A stretch of 35,708 nt of DNA from positions 1-35,708 of the forward strand of contig JAMPEY010000005.1 of NCBI GenBank assembly GCA_023664665.1, read 5' to 3'. This document shows positions 32,252-35,708 of this stretch, one piece after another (position 1 is the stretch's first letter; each line of letters begins with the position of its first letter). The notes beneath the pieces were generated by a model. It had not been told where the DNA came from and searched no databases. It saw only the letters and a list, made by a program, of their open reading frames with translations. Position numbers and translations under genes: made by a program. Origin of the DNA: Lachnoclostridium sp. (GTDB taxonomy: Bacteria; Bacillota; Clostridia; Lachnospirales; Lachnospiraceae).

Positions 32252-33745
32252 ATGGGAAAACCGACTGGGTTTATGGAATATAAAAGGGAGGTCAGTGAAG
32301 CCGAATCCCCCAAAAAGAGAGTTAAGCATTTTAATGAGTTTCATGAGCATATGCCTGAGGAGAAGCAGAGGCTTCAGGGGGCAAGGTGTATGGAATGCGG
32401 CGTGCCCTTCTGCCAATCAGGCATGATGATTTGCGGCATGGCAAGCGGATGCCCCCTGCACAACCTGATTCCGGAGTGGAATGATTTGGTGTATACGGGA
32501 AATTGGGAGCAGGCGTACAGCCGTCTGAAAAAGACCAATAATTTTCCGGAGTTTACCTCCCGGGTATGTCCCGCATTGTGCGAGGCTGCCTGCACCTGCG
32601 GCTTAAACGGGGAGCCTGTATCCACGAAGGAAAATGAGTATGCCATCATTGAACATGCCTATAGGGAAGGGTATGCGGCGGCAAAGCCCCCCAAGGTGCG
32701 CACCGGAAAGAAGGTAGCCGTGGTGGGAAGCGGACCTTCCGGCTTGGCCACAGCGGACCAATTAAACAAAAGAGGACATCAGGTGACAGTGTTTGAGCGT
32801 TCCGACCGCATCGGGGGACTGTTAATGTACGGCATTCCCAATATGAAGTTGGAAAAGCAGATTGTGGAGCGCAAGAGAAAGATTATGGAGGAGGAAGGCG
32901 TGACCTTTGTCACAGGTACGGATGTGGGAAAGGATATCAAGGCGGATAAGCTGCTACAGGAATTTGACCGGGTAGTGCTTGCCTGCGGGGCCTCCAATCC
33001 AAGGGATATCAATGCGCCGGGCAGGGATGCCAAGGGAATTTATTTTGCGGTGGACTTTTTGAAGGCAAATACCAAGAGCCTTTTGGATTCTGATTTTGCG
33101 GATAAGAAATATGTGGACACCAAGGGCAAGAATGTGGTCATTATCGGCGGCGGCGACACCGGAAACGACTGCGTGGGCACATCCATCCGCCACGGCGCAA
33201 AATCCGTGACCCAGATAGAAATGATGCCTAAGGCTCCGGATAAGCGTGCGGAAAACAATCCATGGCCGGAATGGCCCAAGGTGTGCAAGACGGATTATGG
33301 CCAGGAGGAAGCCATCGCCCTGTACGGTCATGACCCCCGCATCTATGAGTCCACGGTAAAGGAATTTATCAAGGACAAAAAAGGCAATTTAAAGGGGGTT
33401 AAAATCGTTAAGCTTTCATGGGTGAAGGATGAATCCACAGGGCGCATGAAAATGCAGGAGATAGCAGGCAGCGAACAGGTTCTGGACGCTGAAATTGTGC
33501 TGATTGCCGCAGGCTTTCTGGGAACCCAGAAATATATTGCGGAGGCGTTCGGCGTGGAGTTAAATGAGCGCACCAATGTAAAAACAGAAGCGGGCGCCTA
33601 TAAGACCAATGTGGACAATGTGTTTGTCACCGGAGATATGCACAGGGGGCAGTCCCTTGTGGTATGGGCTATCAGAGAAGGCAGGGAAGCCGCAAGGGCA
33701 GTGGATGAAAGCCTGATGGGGTACTCTAATCTGGTGGTGCAGTAG
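32252..33745 (+). CDS. gltD: Glutamate synthase (NADPH) small subunit
   Basis: The 497-residue flavoprotein passes electrons from NADPH to GltB. The N-terminal domain has the cysteines for two 4Fe-4S clusters (RCMECGVPFCQ, GMASGCPLHN, RVCPALCEAACTCG). An FAD fold follows (VAVVGSGPSGLATADQL, FERSDRIGGLLMYGIP), then the NADPH fold (VVIIGGGDTGNDCVGT) and the closing FAD motif (NVFVTGDMHRGQSLVVWAIR). AGGAGG lies upstream. It follows gltB by 69 nt with a hairpin between, in the standard operon order, and is full length. Confidence 0.97.
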   Translation: MGKPTGFMEYKREVSEAESPKKRVKHFNEFHEHMPEEKQRLQGARCMECGVPFCQSGMMICGMASGCPLHNLIPEWNDLVYTGNWEQAYSRLKKTNNFPEFTSRVCPALCEAACTCGLNGEPVSTKENEYAIIEHAYREGYAAAKPPKVRTGKKVAVVGSGPSGLATADQLNKRGHQVTVFERSDRIGGLLMYGIPNMKLEKQIVERKRKIMEEEGVTFVTGTDVGKDIKADKLLQEFDRVVLACGASNPRDINAPGRDAKGIYFAVDFLKANTKSLLDSDFADKKYVDTKGKNVVIIGGGDTGNDCVGTSIRHGAKSVTQIEMMPKAPDKRAENNPWPEWPKVCKTDYGQEEAIALYGHDPRIYESTVKEFIKDKKGNLKGVKIVKLSWVKDESTGRMKMQEIAGSEQVLDAEIVLIAAGFLGTQKYIAEAFGVELNERTNVKTEAGAYKTNVDNVFVTGDMHRGQSLVVWAIREGREAARAVDESLMGYSNLVVQ

Positions 33746-33801
33746 AGAAAGGGAAACCGGAGTATGTATTGGTGTGCTATGAAGAAAGCACTGCTTGGTA
33801 C

Positions 33802-33843
33802 AAAAAACCGGGAGGGGGTTGTTAGAGTCCCTCCCGGTTTCTT
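33802..33843. terminator. Bidirectional terminator
   Basis: A 12-bp GC-rich stem (33805-33816 with 33829-33840) with a 12-nt loop has six A's on its left side and TTTCTTT on its right. It can end both gltD and the convergent minus-strand gene. Confidence 0.85.
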
Positions 33844-33852
33844 TAAGAATAC

Positions 33853-35097
33853 CTATTTATCAAAATTGTTTGTAATAAAGTGCATCTGTCTGTAGTAAGT
33901 TTCCTCTGTTGCTAATGATTCAGCTAATGTTGCTATAGCAAGGGGTGAAGAGTGTTGGGCAATGATAATTTCGTCATACTGTGGGTTGCTTCCTCCAGGC
34001 GTGCCAATGACATACATAGAATGGGTGTAATCGGAGCCATCTTTACTTTTCTGTAGCACATCGCCCACTGCAATATCTATCGGCAGGATGCCCGTATAAT
34101 ATCCGCCATTATTATATCCCCTTGCCTTAGGTCCGTTTCCGCTGTTGCCCACAGCATAATCCCACAAGCGGTCAACATTTTCCCATGCAGGAGAGCCGCC
34201 TCCGCTTCCGGCATACCATGTGGAAGTCATCCTGACCTTATTGGTGATATGGTTTTTCATTGCCGTAGCGGACATGGAAGTGCTCCAGCCGCCATATGCG
34301 GCCCAGATGCATTGGGACACAAAGTTAGTACAGTCACCGCCATTGGCTAAGTAAAAAGAAGTATTGCGCTGGTTGGCATACTTATTTGCATAACTGGCGC
34401 CCATGCTTCCGGAATAGATGCAGCTCGTAGCATAGGGCGCTATTTCCTCATCATCCGCCGGTTCTCTTTGGCTGTCCCTCTGCTTCAGGTATACGGAATC
34501 CATCTCAGCTTTCAACTCATATAAATCTACAATCAGCCTGTCGGTCTGTTCCCTTACGGTATCCGTTTCCCCCATGCTTTCTGTAGTAGGCACAATCATC
34601 TGTTCCATGAAATAGTTATAAAAATCATCGTTTTCAAAGGATATGTCCATCAGTTTGATGCCATCGGAGCTTGTCTTGGCCTCTATGCGCATGACCAGAC
34701 CGTAGCTTGCGCCGTTCCCTGCGCCGTTGCTGTACTGATGGGTTTCATTAAAACATACGGTCAGGGCTTGCAATTCCCCATCCGTTTCCACTGTTACATC
34801 TGTTATTTCATATTCATAGGTGGAATAAGCGACATTTAAAATATCCATCATTGCCGTCCGCCATTCCAAAAAGCTCAGAAACAGATTTTCCTTCTCCGGG
34901 TCTTCAAAAGGAAGGTTGAAGGATTCTGCATTTCGTGACAGAAGCGCATTTTTATATTTCTGCAGTACCATTTCCTCAACCGCGCATTGCTTCTCCTGCG
35001 CCTTGGCAATACCCATATTTCCGATGGTTAATGCAAAAATAAGGCAAAACATCATAAATTTGTTGGGCATTTTTGTGCCTATTTTTCTTTTTATCAT
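33853..35097 (-). CDS. Secreted Amidase_6-domain protein
   Basis: The 414-residue protein has a signal peptide (basic MIKRKIGTKMPNK, hydrophobic FMMFCLIFALTIGNMGIA). A poorly conserved extracellular region of about 200 residues follows, then a C-terminal putative amidase domain: ASYANKYANQRNTSFYLANG, GGDCTNFVSQCIWAAYGG with candidate nucleophile Cys256, DYTHSMYVIG with His359, and IIIAQHSS. This fold is papain-like (NlpC/P60 relatives) and is expected to act on peptide or cell-wall amide bonds; the substrate is unknown. AAAGGAG lies 11 nt before the chosen ATG; Met10 is a second option. It lies downstream of and close to the M56-like gene, possibly in one operon. Confidence 0.83.
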   Translation of the reverse strand: MIKRKIGTKMPNKFMMFCLIFALTIGNMGIAKAQEKQCAVEEMVLQKYKNALLSRNAESFNLPFEDPEKENLFLSFLEWRTAMMDILNVAYSTYEYEITDVTVETDGELQALTVCFNETHQYSNGAGNGASYGLVMRIEAKTSSDGIKLMDISFENDDFYNYFMEQMIVPTTESMGETDTVREQTDRLIVDLYELKAEMDSVYLKQRDSQREPADDEEIAPYATSCIYSGSMGASYANKYANQRNTSFYLANGGDCTNFVSQCIWAAYGGWSTSMSATAMKNHITNKVRMTSTWYAGSGGGSPAWENVDRLWDYAVGNSGNGPKARGYNNGGYYTGILPIDIAVGDVLQKSKDGSDYTHSMYVIGTPGGSNPQYDEIIIAQHSSPLAIATLAESLATEETYYRQMHFITNNFDK

Positions 35098-35155
35098 AAT
35101 TCATATTCTCCTTTGTAAATTTTTCATAGGTGGTTTTAATCTTTTGTACAGGGGA

Positions 35156-35708
35156 TTAATTCATGCCCATATCGTAAACCTTCCACGGGCTGTCTTTGTT
35201 CTCGCGTATTATAAAAAAGAACCATCCCGTATACTTTTTCCCATGAAGTACATAGTTTGTCAGTAGATAAATACAGTTGTTCTTATCCAATCCACTTTGT
35301 TCCATAGCTCTTATTGCATATTGATACTCCCAATCTTTCGGTAAATAGGTTATGTCATAGACGGCATCCCCTCCTTCCAAATAGTCTATTGTTCCCCGCA
35401 AACGGCTGTTCTCGGCAACCCATAAATTGATTTCTTCCTCCTTTCCGCTATTACTTGCATCCACATAGTTTACAAGGGCTTCCTTTGCATCTTCCACCTC
35501 CCATCTCGTGAAGCCCTGCACATCTCGCTTATAATAGAACGCAGCCCCCATGAGACATACCAAAACCGTGATTCCTGCCGCGGTGCACGCAGCCAGAGCA
35601 GCCTGCTTACTTTTCCGGTTCTGCAGGATATGGCGCACCCTCTTGTTCAGTCTGCCCTTTCCGAAGGAAAGCCCGTTGCACAGCCGCCCCCTGCCCTGAG
35701 CCATAGCA
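35156..35708 (-). CDS. BlaR1/M56-like membrane protein, C-terminal part (partial)
   Basis: The gene enters from the right edge on the minus strand; only its C-terminal 184 or so residues are visible. RGRLCNGLSFGKGRLNKRVR followed by HILQNRK and a single hydrophobic segment (AALAACTAAGITVLVCLMGA) matches the end of BlaR1-type M56 metallopeptidase domains in Clostridia. The remaining extracellular part, about 120 residues (VEDAKEALVNYVDASNSGKE, then WVAENSRLRGTIDYL), looks like a small DUF4829-type sensor domain. An ATG at 35704 is internal and unlikely to be the real start. BlaR1-like proteins sense cell-envelope stress and usually sit next to a BlaI-type repressor, which would be outside the window. 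Confidence 0.65.
   Translation of the reverse strand, partial: AMAQGRGRLCNGLSFGKGRLNKRVRHILQNRKSKQAALAACTAAGITVLVCLMGAAFYYKRDVQGFTRWEVEDAKEALVNYVDASNSGKEEEINLWVAENSRLRGTIDYLEGGDAVYDITYLPKDWEYQYAIRAMEQSGLDKNNCIYLLTNYVLHGKKYTGWFFFIIRENKDSPWKVYDMGMN

Overview
The window looks like a chromosomal segment of an anaerobic Firmicute, most likely a Lachnospiraceae (Clostridia) species. This is inferred from the moderate GC, strong AGGAGG-type ribosome sites, AddAB rather than RecBCD, a clostridial TPP-riboswitch/thiT unit and several small proteins of lachnospiral type. No rRNA or species marker is present.

Positions 1-2870 are an AT-rich accessory region ending at a tRNA-Val(CAC) gene. It holds small unknown genes, a gene split across two frames at a dnaX-type slippery heptamer (649-1247), a structured RNA candidate with loop-loop complementarity (about 1318-1547), a type III toxin-antitoxin locus of the CptIN kind (pseudoknot-repeat RNA 1751-1840, attenuator 1843-1876, toxin 1894-2391) and the C-terminal scrap of a phage tail tape-measure-like protein. 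Phage debris beside a tRNA suggests an eroded integrative element.

Positions 2950-9110 hold a small unknown gene, a DegV fatty-acid-binding protein convergent with a HAD-IIA phosphatase, an AlbA_2/ATPase-type protein with its own promoter, a graveyard of gene fragments with a near-identical 27-28 bp repeat pair, and a gene of unknown function.

Positions 9247-19136 are a DNA-repair block: a Fic-fold protein with a ruined catalytic motif, exonuclease III, 3-methyladenine DNA glycosylase, AddB and AddA, the last three tightly packed. An AT-rich, Imm6-like orphan immunity gene follows.

Positions 19936-27080 hold a TPP-riboswitch-controlled thiamine transporter on the minus strand, two small genes, a hemerythrin/CheX-like/receiver protein, then a plus-strand run of an MraY-type transferase, GreA, a HAD-CPBP fusion and a family 2 glycosyltransferase.

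Positions 27115-33843 hold a 62-aa gene and the glutamate synthase operon (gltB-gltD), which has a terminator-like hairpin immediately after its predicted promoter. A bidirectional terminator separates it from two minus-strand cell-surface genes: a secreted Amidase_6-type protein and the C-terminal end of a BlaR1/M56-like membrane protein cut by the window edge.

The strongest candidates for a little-described system are the pseudoknotted RNA at about 1318-1547, the frameshift cassette at 649-1247, and the CptIN locus beside them. All family assignments come from reading motifs, without database searches.
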